Of a stretch of DNA of 27,718 nt, positions 16,583 to 24,611 are shown one piece after another. The translations under genes and the position numbers were made by a program. Each line of letters begins with the position of its first letter. Positions within the stretch are counted from its first letter, which is position 1. The DNA comes from an uncultured Verrucomicrobiota bacterium (GTDB lineage: Bacteria; Verrucomicrobiota; Verrucomicrobiia; Limisphaerales; JADLHS01). Location of the stretch: positions 1 through 27,718 of the forward strand of contig CALAYC010000257.1 in the NCBI GenBank assembly GCA_937894935.1, read 5' to 3'. The notes beneath the pieces are model-generated. The model was not told the DNA's origin. It saw nothing but the letters and a program-made list of their open reading frames with translations, and searched no databases.

Positions 16583-17572
16583 TCAGGATTGTTCGCCCCG
16601 CTTTTTCATCAGGCTCGCTCGATATTGACCAGGCGAACGTCCGAGACTGCGATGGAAATGCCGACAGAAATGACTTTGATCACTGAAGCCAAGCTGAATC
16701 GAAATCTCCGCAATGGATTCGTTCGTCTCCTCCAACAACTTAATCGCCTGAGCAATCCGGATGTGATTCAGATAACTCCCCAAAGTCATCCCGGAAGCCT
16801 CTTTGAACACACGCCCAAATACGGCCTTGCTCATGCCGCAGAGTGACGCTGCCGCGTCCAAAGAAATCCGATCGGCATAATTCTTCCGCGCCCAGTCGAA
16901 AATCGGTTTGAGTCGCGCGGCCTGTTCCTGTCGGCGCAACAACTGAGCGCGTCCGAGCGCGGAATCCCGGAATTCCTGAATCAACACGTTGAGCAAAACC
17001 AACAACCACGCTTTGCAGGAAGCTTCCCGATGAAAACCGTCTTGATCAAAATAGCACTCTAATAAATGTGCCAAAGCTTTGTGCGCTTCGTTCGCGCGAG
17101 GCGAGGCAGCGGACAAAAGCTGCGGAGCGTTCTCGGCCTTTTTAAAGAACGGAAGCAAAAACGCATAATCCGTCAGCGGACAGCCCGGGGTAAAAACACA
17201 CTCCTGCAAAAACGAAATGACGATCACCCGGGTTTTCAGTCCGGGCGTATCAACCACCTGATGCGGCTTCAGATGATCCACCACCAGAACGTCACCCGGA
17301 TTCAATTCCGCGACGAGGTCGCCCATGCGTTCGCGTAAAGGACCGTCCAACGGAATCAACAACTCAAGCCGTTCATGCCAGGTCAGGCGTTGTGTGATGC
17401 GCCCGGCCTGGAAGGCAAAAAGCGTAATCGAAAATGGAAACGCGGCCGGCAAATCCAATTCATGTCGCCCCTTCGCATCCAACTGGTGTGCGATGCGATG
17501 CGACTGAAAATTCAGTTTGCCGGCGATTTCGCGCAGCTTTTTGAGTGGCTCTGAATCAACGGATTGATGCAC
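16583..17572 (-). CDS. AraC-family transcriptional regulator
   Basis: A 329-residue regulator. Residues about 30-130 form a cupin-like sugar-sensing domain (LNPGDVLVVDHLKPHQVVDTP is typical of AraC_binding). Residues about 227-325 carry the two helix-turn-helix units: ISLDAAASLCGMSKAVFGRVF, then IAEISIQLGFSDQSHFCRHF and SLGRSPGQYR, which is the family signature. It lies directly downstream of the ABC/GH78/DUF1080/Gfo-Idh genes on the same strand, so it is the obvious candidate regulator of them, probably responding to a released sugar. Its 136-bp upstream gap contains paired direct repeats of AraC-type spacing. AAGG lies close before the ATG as a ribosome-binding site. Confidence 0.92.
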   Translation of the reverse strand: MHQSVDSEPLKKLREIAGKLNFQSHRIAHQLDAKGRHELDLPAAFPFSITLFAFQAGRITQRLTWHERLELLIPLDGPLRERMGDLVAELNPGDVLVVDHLKPHQVVDTPGLKTRVIVISFLQECVFTPGCPLTDYAFLLPFFKKAENAPQLLSAASPRANEAHKALAHLLECYFDQDGFHREASCKAWLLVLLNVLIQEFRDSALGRAQLLRRQEQAARLKPIFDWARKNYADRISLDAAASLCGMSKAVFGRVFKEASGMTLGSYLNHIRIAQAIKLLEETNESIAEISIQLGFSDQSHFCRHFHRSLGRSPGQYRASLMKKRGEQS

Positions 17573-17601
17573 ACCTTAAGGCTAAAAAGACGTCACTTTA
17601 A

Positions 17602-17693
17602 GTCAACAGCACATCGGAACATACCAATGTAAATCGCGCATCTACCCAATGTTAAATGCTCTAATCCAAAGGCAATTCCTCCGTGCTGTTGAC
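17602..17693. promoter_or_regulatory. Candidate AraC-type operator: nested direct and inverted repeats
   Basis: GTCAACAGCAC (17602-17612) and GTGCTGTTGAC (17683-17693) are perfect 11-bp inverted arms with a 70-bp spacer. Inside the spacer, on the minus strand, ATTTAACATTGG (17657-17646) and ATTTACATTGG (17634-17624) form a direct repeat whose ACATTGG cores are exactly 22 bp apart, about two helical turns. AraC-family proteins typically bind direct repeats with about 21-22 bp spacing. The element is immediately upstream of the AraC-family gene, which suggests autoregulation. Confidence 0.55.
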
Positions 17694-17708
17694 CGCACGT
17701 CGCGAGAA

Positions 17709-19112
17709 TTAAGCGATGCGTAATTTCTTCAAGCGCACCGCATAATCGTATTCCGGACGACGAGCCGGACGATCAAACAAGGCATCAGCCGCCGCATCAT
17801 CAATGAAACGTTCCGTCTTCGGATTCCATCGGACCTTGCGACCCAATTTCATGCTGATCCAACCGACGCAGCAAGCCGTCACAGTGCGAGCGGATTCCTG
17901 AATCGGCGCAATCGGTTGACGATTGGCGACGATGCTTTCGAGCCAATTGCCGTAATGCGATTTGCTGGGCATCCAGACCACGGCATTGCTGCCGAGCGGG
18001 GCGAGCAACTTCGGATCGCTGACCCGCAAAGCTTTATCTTTGCTGTCCGGCTCATTCGGATCACTCGCCGTAACTCGTTCCGCACCGCGCTTACAGAACA
18101 CCCAACCTTCATCGCCTTCGAAGTGAATTCCCACTTCGTGTTTGTTATCGAGCTCCAGTTCGACACCGCCCGGATACGTCATTTCCACGTGATAAGTGCC
18201 ATGAACCGTCCAGGCGTCGTCAGTGAAAAACTTCGCTTCGCCTTCTGCGGTCAACGGCCCACCGAGTTCTTCGCCCATGGCCCATTGCGCAATATCCAGA
18301 TGATGCGCGCCCCAGTTCGTAATCATGCCCAATCCGAAGTCCTCCGTGGTGATCCAGCCGGGTCGCCCCGAAAGACTGTTCTGCGGATGCACGCGTATTT
18401 CCATGTAATCCTGCATCGGCGCCGGACCGAGCCAACGTTCGTAATCCAGGTTCGGCGGCACCGACATAAGCGCGGGCTTTTGCCCTGAGGGTCGATCGAG
18501 TCCAACTCCAATTTTGACACGACGCAACCGTCCGATCCGACCGTTGCGAACCAGTTCACTCGCAATGCGAAAACTGTTCCAAGGAGTTTCCGACCGCTGT
18601 TGCGAGCCGGTTTGCAAAATGACTTTGCTGTGCTCGACGGCTTTCCGAAGCCCGATCGCTTCACCGATTGAGTACGTCACCGGCTTTTGAATATAGATGT
18701 GCTTCCGCGCGAGAGCGGCGTCCACCGCTACGTAAGCATGCGAATGATCCGGCAGGCTGATGATCACCGCATCAATTTCCGGAGAACTCAGCAACTCGCG
18801 ATAATCCGTCACCGCTTTGACGTTCACGTTCTTTTCGCCGCGACCCGTGTAATGGTTCTCTGCGAGTTTCTTTCCTTCCAGCAACCGCTTCGTGTCCACG
18901 TCACACACCGCAACAATCCGCGCCAACGGTTCACGCATAGTGTAGATCATGTCGGAACGGCCCATTCGACCACATCCAATCTGCGCGATTTGAATGCGGC
19001 GGTTGGCAGAAAAGCGCGGCGAACGACATCCAACCAACATTCCCGGCAGCGCCAGTCCGGCGGAAAGGCCCACTGCGGTATTGATAAAGGAACGACGTGT
19101 TAGTTTTTTCAT
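17709..19112 (-). CDS. Tat-exported Gfo/Idh/MocA-family oxidoreductase
   Basis: A 467-residue NAD(P)-dependent sugar or polyol oxidoreductase. The N-terminus has a twin-arginine motif (TRRSFIN, 5-11), a hydrophobic stretch and LVGC (26-29), so it may be a Tat-exported lipoprotein. The Rossmann motif is IGCGRMG (45-51). The catalytic-region motif IQKPVTY (141-147) has Gln in place of the usual Glu of EKP but keeps the key Lys. NWGAHHLDIAQW near 264-275 supplies the conserved His/Asp region. Tat export suggests the cofactor is bound before secretion, as in glucose-fructose oxidoreductase. It follows the DUF1080 gene by 19 bp. C3 oxidation of a glycoside is a plausible reaction given the neighbour, but the substrate is not visible. 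No Shine-Dalgarno sequence is evident. Confidence 0.9.
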   Translation of the reverse strand: MKKLTRRSFINTAVGLSAGLALPGMLVGCRSPRFSANRRIQIAQIGCGRMGRSDMIYTMREPLARIVAVCDVDTKRLLEGKKLAENHYTGRGEKNVNVKAVTDYRELLSSPEIDAVIISLPDHSHAYVAVDAALARKHIYIQKPVTYSIGEAIGLRKAVEHSKVILQTGSQQRSETPWNSFRIASELVRNGRIGRLRRVKIGVGLDRPSGQKPALMSVPPNLDYERWLGPAPMQDYMEIRVHPQNSLSGRPGWITTEDFGLGMITNWGAHHLDIAQWAMGEELGGPLTAEGEAKFFTDDAWTVHGTYHVEMTYPGGVELELDNKHEVGIHFEGDEGWVFCKRGAERVTASDPNEPDSKDKALRVSDPKLLAPLGSNAVVWMPSKSHYGNWLESIVANRQPIAPIQESARTVTACCVGWISMKLGRKVRWNPKTERFIDDAAADALFDRPARRPEYDYAVRLKKLRIA

Positions 19113-19131
19113 AAGAGATCAGGATTCAAGT

Positions 19132-20529
19132 TCAAGGAAGTTTACGAAGTTTGAGATTACGGAAGGAAACCGGACTGCCATGTTCCTGGAGCAGAATGTG
19201 GCCCTCACTCCACTCACCAAAGCCGACGATGTTCTTGTATTTGCTTTCGGCCACCAACTGTTTGAAGGCTTCCGAGCTGCGATCGAATTCCGCCGTCAAC
19301 TGACCATTCAACCAGAATTGCACGTGCTGGCCTTGCGAAACAATCCGCGCCCGATTCCACTCACCCATCGGTTTAACAATCTTATCCGCCGGTGCCGGAA
19401 TCAAGTCATACACCGAACCCAAGGTGCGATTTCCGTCACGTCCCAGCTTCGCGTCAGGATGATTTGCGTCATCGAGAATTTGAAACTCCAGACCAATGGC
19501 CGATCCAACCGGCGTCGGACGACCGGTCACTTTGTCAATCGGCGACAGGTCCGGTTGTGCAAAAATCTTGATGCCACTGTTGGCTCCAGGCGTCATGCGA
19601 AACTCCAACAGCAATTCAAAATTCGCGTAGCGTTCTCGCGTAATAATGTCTCCTCCGGCAGCGGATTCCTCACCATTATTCGCAACCACCGTGAGCGCCT
19701 GGTCCTGAATCCGCCAACCCTCCTTCGGAAAGTTTTTCGATTTCGCACTCCGCCATCCGGTTTTGTCGCGACCGTTCCACAACAGCACCCAACCCGCGCG
19801 CTCCTCTTCCGGCGTGAGGGTATTCGGGGCTACCGCAATTTCGCGCAACCGGATGTTGCGAAATCTGACCCGCTTGCCAGCGCCGTCTTTGTTGACGCCA
19901 TGCACTTGCAAACCGATGCGTCCTTCCAACGTCATCGCGTCATTCATATCGGTGCGCAATTCACCATTGAGCCAGGTCCGAATCGAAGTGCCCACGCACC
20001 GGATGCGCAATTGATTCCACTCACCGGGTTTGGCAATGCTGCGACCTTGCTCGCTGAAATTGGTGGTACTGCCGCCGAGTTTTCCGGGATAAAGCCAATT
20101 GCGCCGCACCTCGTCATAGACTCCCGCCGCCCACATGCGCGGAGACATGTCGATCTCGCATTGATAGCCATGAAGACGATCCGCCGGAACGGTCGGCCGG
20201 CGCCCTTCCACATAGATTTTCCGCGGCTCGGCAAACAGTTCGCTGCGGAACTGCACGCCGGAATTCAGTCCTGCATCAATCAGATATTCAAGTTCCAGTT
20301 CGAAATCTGAATAGGTGCCGCTCGGACACAAAAAAGTATTGGCCTTGGTCTCGATTGCTTCCCCGACGATGCAGCCGTCTTCGACATAAAATTTTGCCTC
20401 CCCGCTGTGTCGTTCCCAGCCATCCAGATTTTTGCCGTTGAATAAATTGACCCAATTTTCCTGGGCATAACTGCTGGTCGCAATCAGGACCGTTAAGAGT
20501 CCGATTACTCGATAGTGTGGTTTTTTCAT
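19132..20529 (-). CDS. Secreted protein with two DUF1080 (3-keto-disaccharide hydrolase) domains
   Basis: A 465-residue protein with a signal peptide (hydrophobic 8-20, likely cut at SYA-QEN, 22). Two copies of the LamG-like jelly-roll DUF1080 (PF06439) follow. The first spans about 25-212 (WVNLFNGKNLDGW, FELELEYLIDAGLNSGVQFRSE, GEWNQLRIRCVGTSIRTWLNG). The second spans about 226-465 (WVLLWNGRDKTGW, FELLLEFRMTPGANSGIKIF, GEWNRARIVSQGQHVQFWLNG). Single-domain members are about 200-250 residues, so this is a tandem duplication or fusion. The Pfam family name is based on members that cleave 3-keto-glycosides. It lies 41 bp after GH78 and 19 bp before a Gfo/Idh oxidoreductase, a pairing that fits oxidation followed by cleavage. 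Whether both domains are catalytic cannot be told. Confidence 0.9.
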   Translation of the reverse strand: MKKPHYRVIGLLTVLIATSSYAQENWVNLFNGKNLDGWERHSGEAKFYVEDGCIVGEAIETKANTFLCPSGTYSDFELELEYLIDAGLNSGVQFRSELFAEPRKIYVEGRRPTVPADRLHGYQCEIDMSPRMWAAGVYDEVRRNWLYPGKLGGSTTNFSEQGRSIAKPGEWNQLRIRCVGTSIRTWLNGELRTDMNDAMTLEGRIGLQVHGVNKDGAGKRVRFRNIRLREIAVAPNTLTPEEERAGWVLLWNGRDKTGWRSAKSKNFPKEGWRIQDQALTVVANNGEESAAGGDIITRERYANFELLLEFRMTPGANSGIKIFAQPDLSPIDKVTGRPTPVGSAIGLEFQILDDANHPDAKLGRDGNRTLGSVYDLIPAPADKIVKPMGEWNRARIVSQGQHVQFWLNGQLTAEFDRSSEAFKQLVAESKYKNIVGFGEWSEGHILLQEHGSPVSFRNLKLRKLP

Positions 20530-20570
20530 ACGTCTTGTTTACAAATTTTCCGATTCAAACACCTCGACGA

Positions 20571-23540
20571 TTATCGCGTCGCTCCCACTTCCGAACTGAA
20601 GTGGAATTTTCCGGACTCGACTCGCAAGATCGCATAGTCGCCATCCATGCGGATGAACCGCACGCCTTGCGCCTTGGCCAACGATTGTTTTCCAACGAGG
20701 ATGGATTCCGGACCTTTCGCCAACACATAAACGTCAGCTGAAGTGTTCGCTGGAATCGTGACTGCGAGTTCGAAATTCGTCGCTGTACGCTTCCATTGAC
20801 TTTCAATCCGCCCGGCAACGGAATCGTAGTGCGCTTTCACCCAGTTAATCGGGGCAATCTCGCGATTGCTGTCCGGCGTCGGCGGCTGCGGACGAATCAC
20901 AATGGTTTTGAAACCCGGACTTGCCGGACGAATTCCAGCCAGATTCTCAATCATCCATTCGCAGACCGCACCGAAGGAATAGTGGGCAAAGGAATTCATC
21001 TGCGCGTTTTGTTTTCCGTTGTTCCCCTGGAAGCCATGTTCCTTGGTGTAGCTATCCCAACGCTCCCAGATCGTCGTCGCGCCCTGGCTGACTTCGTAAC
21101 CCCACGACGGGAACTTCCGGCTCTGGAAATGTTTCACCGCCAAATCATTTTCCCCCACGCTGCTCAACACCGGCAGCAACGGACGCGTGCCGAGGAAGCC
21201 CGTGGTCATGCCGGAGTTGGTGGCCGTTTCGCCATCGCGCAATTTCGCGGCGAGCCGTTGCCCCGCCTGGTGGCGCAACTCCGTTGGAATCAAATCCATG
21301 AACAGCGCCAACGCGTACGCGGTTTGCGTGTCCACAGTGAGCGAACCGTCCGGCTTCAGATAATGCTTCGTGAATGCTTCCTTGATTTTCTTATGTAAAG
21401 CAGCGTATTCCGCAGCTTCAGCCGTTTTCCCCAACGCCTCCGCCATCTGCGACATCAAATGAGTTGAGTACGCGAAGTAACAGGTGTCGATATAATCAAT
21501 CGGCGTTTTTTCTCCCATCGACAGCCAATCGCCCCACTCGTTACCGTGTTTTACTCCGAGGTAGTTGGAACTCGATTTCTTTCGCCATTCCAGAAAAGCG
21601 ACCATGTTGGGCCAGCAACGTTCCAAAATGCGCGTATCGTCATACGCTTGCCAGATGGTCCACGGACAGATGATACCCGCATCGCACCAGGCCGTGCCGA
21701 AGTCCCAGACATGTTGGAACGGCATCGGAGCGTACCCCGGAAACGCGCCGCTCGGACGTTGCGATTCCATCAATTCCCGCAACCATTTCGTAAAAAACGC
21801 CGCCACGTCCGCGTTGTAAGTCGCGGTCTTCACGTAAATCTGCGCGTCCCCCGTCCAGCCGAAGCGCTCGTCGCGCTGTGGACAATCGGTGGGCAAATCG
21901 AGAAAGTTCGCGCGCTGCGTCCAGACAACATTCTTGAACAACCGATTCGCAATCGGGTCCGAACATTCGAAGTTGCTGCTCAGCGGAGTGTCGCTTTGCA
22001 GGACGATTCCAGTGATCGCATCCGGCTTCGGCTTCCCCGGGTAACCGGTCACTTCCACATACTGAAATCCGTGAAAGGTAAATCGCGGCGTCCACGTCTC
22101 ACCGCCTTTATCACCACGCAAAATGTAAACATCCGTCGCTCGCGCCGTGCGAAGATTCTCCGTCATCAACTGACCGTCCGGATACAACATTTCACCATAG
22201 CGCAATTGAATCTTTGTCCCCGCCGGTCCTTTCACTTTGAGTCGCACGACTCCGGCGAAGTTTTGTCCGAGATCGAAAATATAAACGCCATTTGTCGGAG
22301 CCGTGACAGAGACCGGTTTGATTTCCTCCACCGCACGCACCGGCACACCAGGAAACGCTTCGAGTTTCGGCGGCCGCTTGAAGCCCAGATCAATCGGACG
22401 CCCTTTCACTTCAATTTTCGCACCGGGCGTTTCGGGATTTCGCCATTCATAGAATGTCGCGAACGTGCTGCCGTTCTCCGACGCAAGAATCGCCTGATTC
22501 CAGTTCTTGTCATTGAATCCCACTTGGGTCCATCCGGCCATTTCCAACCGCGCGTCATGCATTTCGCCCATGAGGAAATCTGCCTCGCGAATCGGACCGT
22601 TGGTTGTGACCTTCCACGTTTTGTCCGTCACGATGGTTTCCTGCGTGCCATCCGAATATTCAATTTCAAGTTGCGCCATCAGCGCCGGGGTTTTGCCGTA
22701 GGTGTAGCGACCGATTTTTTCCGTGCCGATGCTGGTCAGCAGACCGAAACCGATATAGCCCGAATACCAACCATCAGCGACCCACGCGCCAATCGCATTT
22801 TCACCTGACGCCACCAACTTCGTTACATCGTAAGTCTGGTAATAGGCGCGCTGGCGATAATCCGTCCAACCCGGAGCAAAGTATTCGTCGCTCACGCGCT
22901 TCCCGTTCAAGTGAAGCTCATAAATTCCCAGCGCCGTGGCGTAAATCGTCGCGCGCCGGACTTTTCGGGCCACGGTGAATTCCTTGCGATACTGCTGGGC
23001 CGGCGGAAGATAAAGACTGTCTTTGTTGGTGAAAACCGGCGTGGTGTCGCGAAATGAAATGTACTCGGCGCGCCAATCATCAGCCCGCAGCAACCCCATC
23101 GTCCAGAAAGCGGATTCGCTCCACTTCGCTTTGCCGTTTTTATCCCAGACACAAACTTTCCAAAAACATTCCTGCCGCGACGTGAGCGGACGTCCTTCAT
23201 AACTGATGTTAACAGTCTCATCGCTGATAACTTTTCCGCTGTCCCAGAGGTCGCCCTGCTCGGCCGCCAGCTTGGCGAGACTACTGGCCACCAGAATGCG
23301 GTAAGCCGTTTGAAATTGTCCTTGTTCCTTCGACTCGACCCGCCACGTCAACCGTGGTTTGGCCTCATCAATGCCGAGCGGATTGACGCGATATTCCGTT
23401 CGCAAATCAACCGGTCGCAACGAAACCGCATGGACCGGGTTGATTGCGAGCAGCAAACAACCCAGTGTCAGGGCAATTAAGGTAATTATTCCAGTCGCAG
23501 TCTGACCGGTCTGTTGAATCACAGTTCTTGTAGTCCTCAT
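20571..23540 (-). CDS. Secreted GH78 alpha-L-rhamnosidase
   Basis: A 989-residue exported glycosidase that releases terminal alpha-L-rhamnose from rhamnoglycosides or pectic and other polysaccharides. The signal peptide has its hydrophobic core at about 17-33 and likely cleavage at VHA-VSL (39). Domain order fits GH78: a fibronectin-like N-terminal domain (LRTEYRVNPLGID), Bac_rhamnosid_N (RRATIYATALGIYELHLNGKR), a CBM67-like jelly roll (NGVYIFDLGQNFAGVVRL), the (alpha/alpha)6 catalytic barrel and a C-terminal beta-sandwich. The catalytic acidic cluster DCPQRDERFGWTGD includes Glu558, and TTIWERWDS includes Glu826, the expected general acid and base regions. A perfect GGAGGT precedes the ATG. 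The gene follows the second permease by 51 bp. Confidence 0.95.
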   Translation of the reverse strand: MRTTRTVIQQTGQTATGIITLIALTLGCLLLAINPVHAVSLRPVDLRTEYRVNPLGIDEAKPRLTWRVESKEQGQFQTAYRILVASSLAKLAAEQGDLWDSGKVISDETVNISYEGRPLTSRQECFWKVCVWDKNGKAKWSESAFWTMGLLRADDWRAEYISFRDTTPVFTNKDSLYLPPAQQYRKEFTVARKVRRATIYATALGIYELHLNGKRVSDEYFAPGWTDYRQRAYYQTYDVTKLVASGENAIGAWVADGWYSGYIGFGLLTSIGTEKIGRYTYGKTPALMAQLEIEYSDGTQETIVTDKTWKVTTNGPIREADFLMGEMHDARLEMAGWTQVGFNDKNWNQAILASENGSTFATFYEWRNPETPGAKIEVKGRPIDLGFKRPPKLEAFPGVPVRAVEEIKPVSVTAPTNGVYIFDLGQNFAGVVRLKVKGPAGTKIQLRYGEMLYPDGQLMTENLRTARATDVYILRGDKGGETWTPRFTFHGFQYVEVTGYPGKPKPDAITGIVLQSDTPLSSNFECSDPIANRLFKNVVWTQRANFLDLPTDCPQRDERFGWTGDAQIYVKTATYNADVAAFFTKWLRELMESQRPSGAFPGYAPMPFQHVWDFGTAWCDAGIICPWTIWQAYDDTRILERCWPNMVAFLEWRKKSSSNYLGVKHGNEWGDWLSMGEKTPIDYIDTCYFAYSTHLMSQMAEALGKTAEAAEYAALHKKIKEAFTKHYLKPDGSLTVDTQTAYALALFMDLIPTELRHQAGQRLAAKLRDGETATNSGMTTGFLGTRPLLPVLSSVGENDLAVKHFQSRKFPSWGYEVSQGATTIWERWDSYTKEHGFQGNNGKQNAQMNSFAHYSFGAVCEWMIENLAGIRPASPGFKTIVIRPQPPTPDSNREIAPINWVKAHYDSVAGRIESQWKRTATNFELAVTIPANTSADVYVLAKGPESILVGKQSLAKAQGVRFIRMDGDYAILRVESGKFHFSSEVGATR

Positions 23541-23552
23541 AAAACAACCTCC
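23541..23552 (-). promoter_or_regulatory. Consensus ribosome-binding site for GH78
   Basis: The minus strand reads GGAGGTTGTTTT directly before the ATG at 23540, a full-consensus Shine-Dalgarno at optimal spacing. A second AAGGAG lies about 15 bases further upstream. It fixes the start of the rhamnosidase and stands out because most other genes here have no visible site. Confidence 0.8.
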
Positions 23553-23591
23553 GTAGATAACTCCTTGGTTTCGCAGCCTTCAGTAGAAGGC

Positions 23592-24611
23592 TTACAACGA
23601 TTTCTTAACGGCTGACTGATCGGCTGCCATTTCAACAAAAATTCGCCGCCGATTCAATCGCTCCAACGTTCGATTCCGAATCGCATCCAGCAACACCGCG
23701 ATGAAGATCACGCCGCTGGTGATGAGCGGATAGAGATACGGATTCACATTCAAAATGTTTAAACCATTATCAATTGTCTGAATCAGCACCGCGCCAAGCA
23801 CGGTACCGGGGAAAACTGCGCCGCGTCCGCCAAACAGACTCGTGCCGCCCAACACCGCCGCCGCAATGGCCATAAACTCGCGATTGTTTCCGAACCCCGG
23901 TGAAACCGCAGGCGCTTGCGACAACGCAACAATGCCCGCCACTGCGGCACAGAAACCGCATATCACATAAACCAAAAACAGAATCCATCGCGTATTGATA
24001 CCCGCTTTGCGAGCTGCGTCGAGATCAGCACCAACCGCATAAATCTGTCGCCCGAACGGCGTGCGGGTCAGCGTCAGGTGCGCTAGCACCACCACAATCG
24101 CAAAGATCAACACCGGCAGAGGCAAACCGAGAATTCGCGCCGCGCCGAATTCATAAAAACTTTCCGGCAGGTTCATCGCTCGCGTTTCCGTGAGGCGCAA
24201 ACCGAAGCCTCGTCCCAGATAACGCGTCGCCAACGTGACGATGAAGGCCATGATTGCCAGTCGCGTAATAAACACCGCATTCAAAGCGCCGTACAATCCT
24301 CCGATCGCCAGCATGACCACAAGCGTCGCGGACAACGACCAACCGCCTAAAATCAATTTTCCGCCCACGGCCGCCGCCACAAACATGATTGAACCGACCG
24401 ACAGGTCCACGCCTGCGGTCAACAACACAAACGTCATACCCACCGCGAGAATGCCGGTGGACGAGGTTTGAATCAGAATATTGACCGCGTTGGTCGGTTG
24501 AAAAAACGCCGGCGACAGCACGCCGAAGATGATCAAGACGACGGCAAAAAGAATCAGCGACGCCTGATTGAGCAGGCGCAGACCGATTGGATTGGAGCCA
24601 GTGGTCGTCAT
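23592..24611 (-). CDS. Sugar ABC transporter permease (RbsC/RhaQ-like), second of two
   Basis: A 339-residue inner-membrane permease of the BPD_transp_2 family, with about eight to ten hydrophobic segments. The family signature ILAVGMTFVLLTAGVDLSVGSI (about 54-75) and the cytoplasmic GNNREFMAIAAAVLGGTSLFGG loop (about 238-259) contact the ATPase. The ATG overlaps the ATPase stop by four bases and has GGGAG seven bases upstream. Two non-identical permeases around one dual ATPase is the plan of rhamnose (RhaSTPQ) and AI-2 (Lsr) importers. GH78 directly downstream favours a sugar such as L-rhamnose, which is inference. Confidence 0.9.
   Translation of the reverse strand: MTTTGSNPIGLRLLNQASLILFAVVLIIFGVLSPAFFQPTNAVNILIQTSSTGILAVGMTFVLLTAGVDLSVGSIMFVAAAVGGKLILGGWSLSATLVVMLAIGGLYGALNAVFITRLAIMAFIVTLATRYLGRGFGLRLTETRAMNLPESFYEFGAARILGLPLPVLIFAIVVVLAHLTLTRTPFGRQIYAVGADLDAARKAGINTRWILFLVYVICGFCAAVAGIVALSQAPAVSPGFGNNREFMAIAAAVLGGTSLFGGRGAVFPGTVLGAVLIQTIDNGLNILNVNPYLYPLITSGVIFIAVLLDAIRNRTLERLNRRRIFVEMAADQSAVKKSL

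Noticed and set aside
16515..16590. Direct repeat GCGTCAGGATT at 16515 and 16580
   Set aside because: One copy lies partly in the AraC coding end. The spacing is arbitrary and no further copies were seen, so it is likely chance.
18994..20310. 438-residue plus-strand frame antisense to the Gfo/Idh and DUF1080 genes
   Set aside because: Arg/His-rich composition without domains; both opposite genes are certain, and the frame is explained by codon bias.
21546..22808. 420-residue plus-strand frame antisense to GH78
   Set aside because: Low-complexity Arg/His/Phe-rich translation with no motif; it lies fully inside the catalytic GH78 gene.
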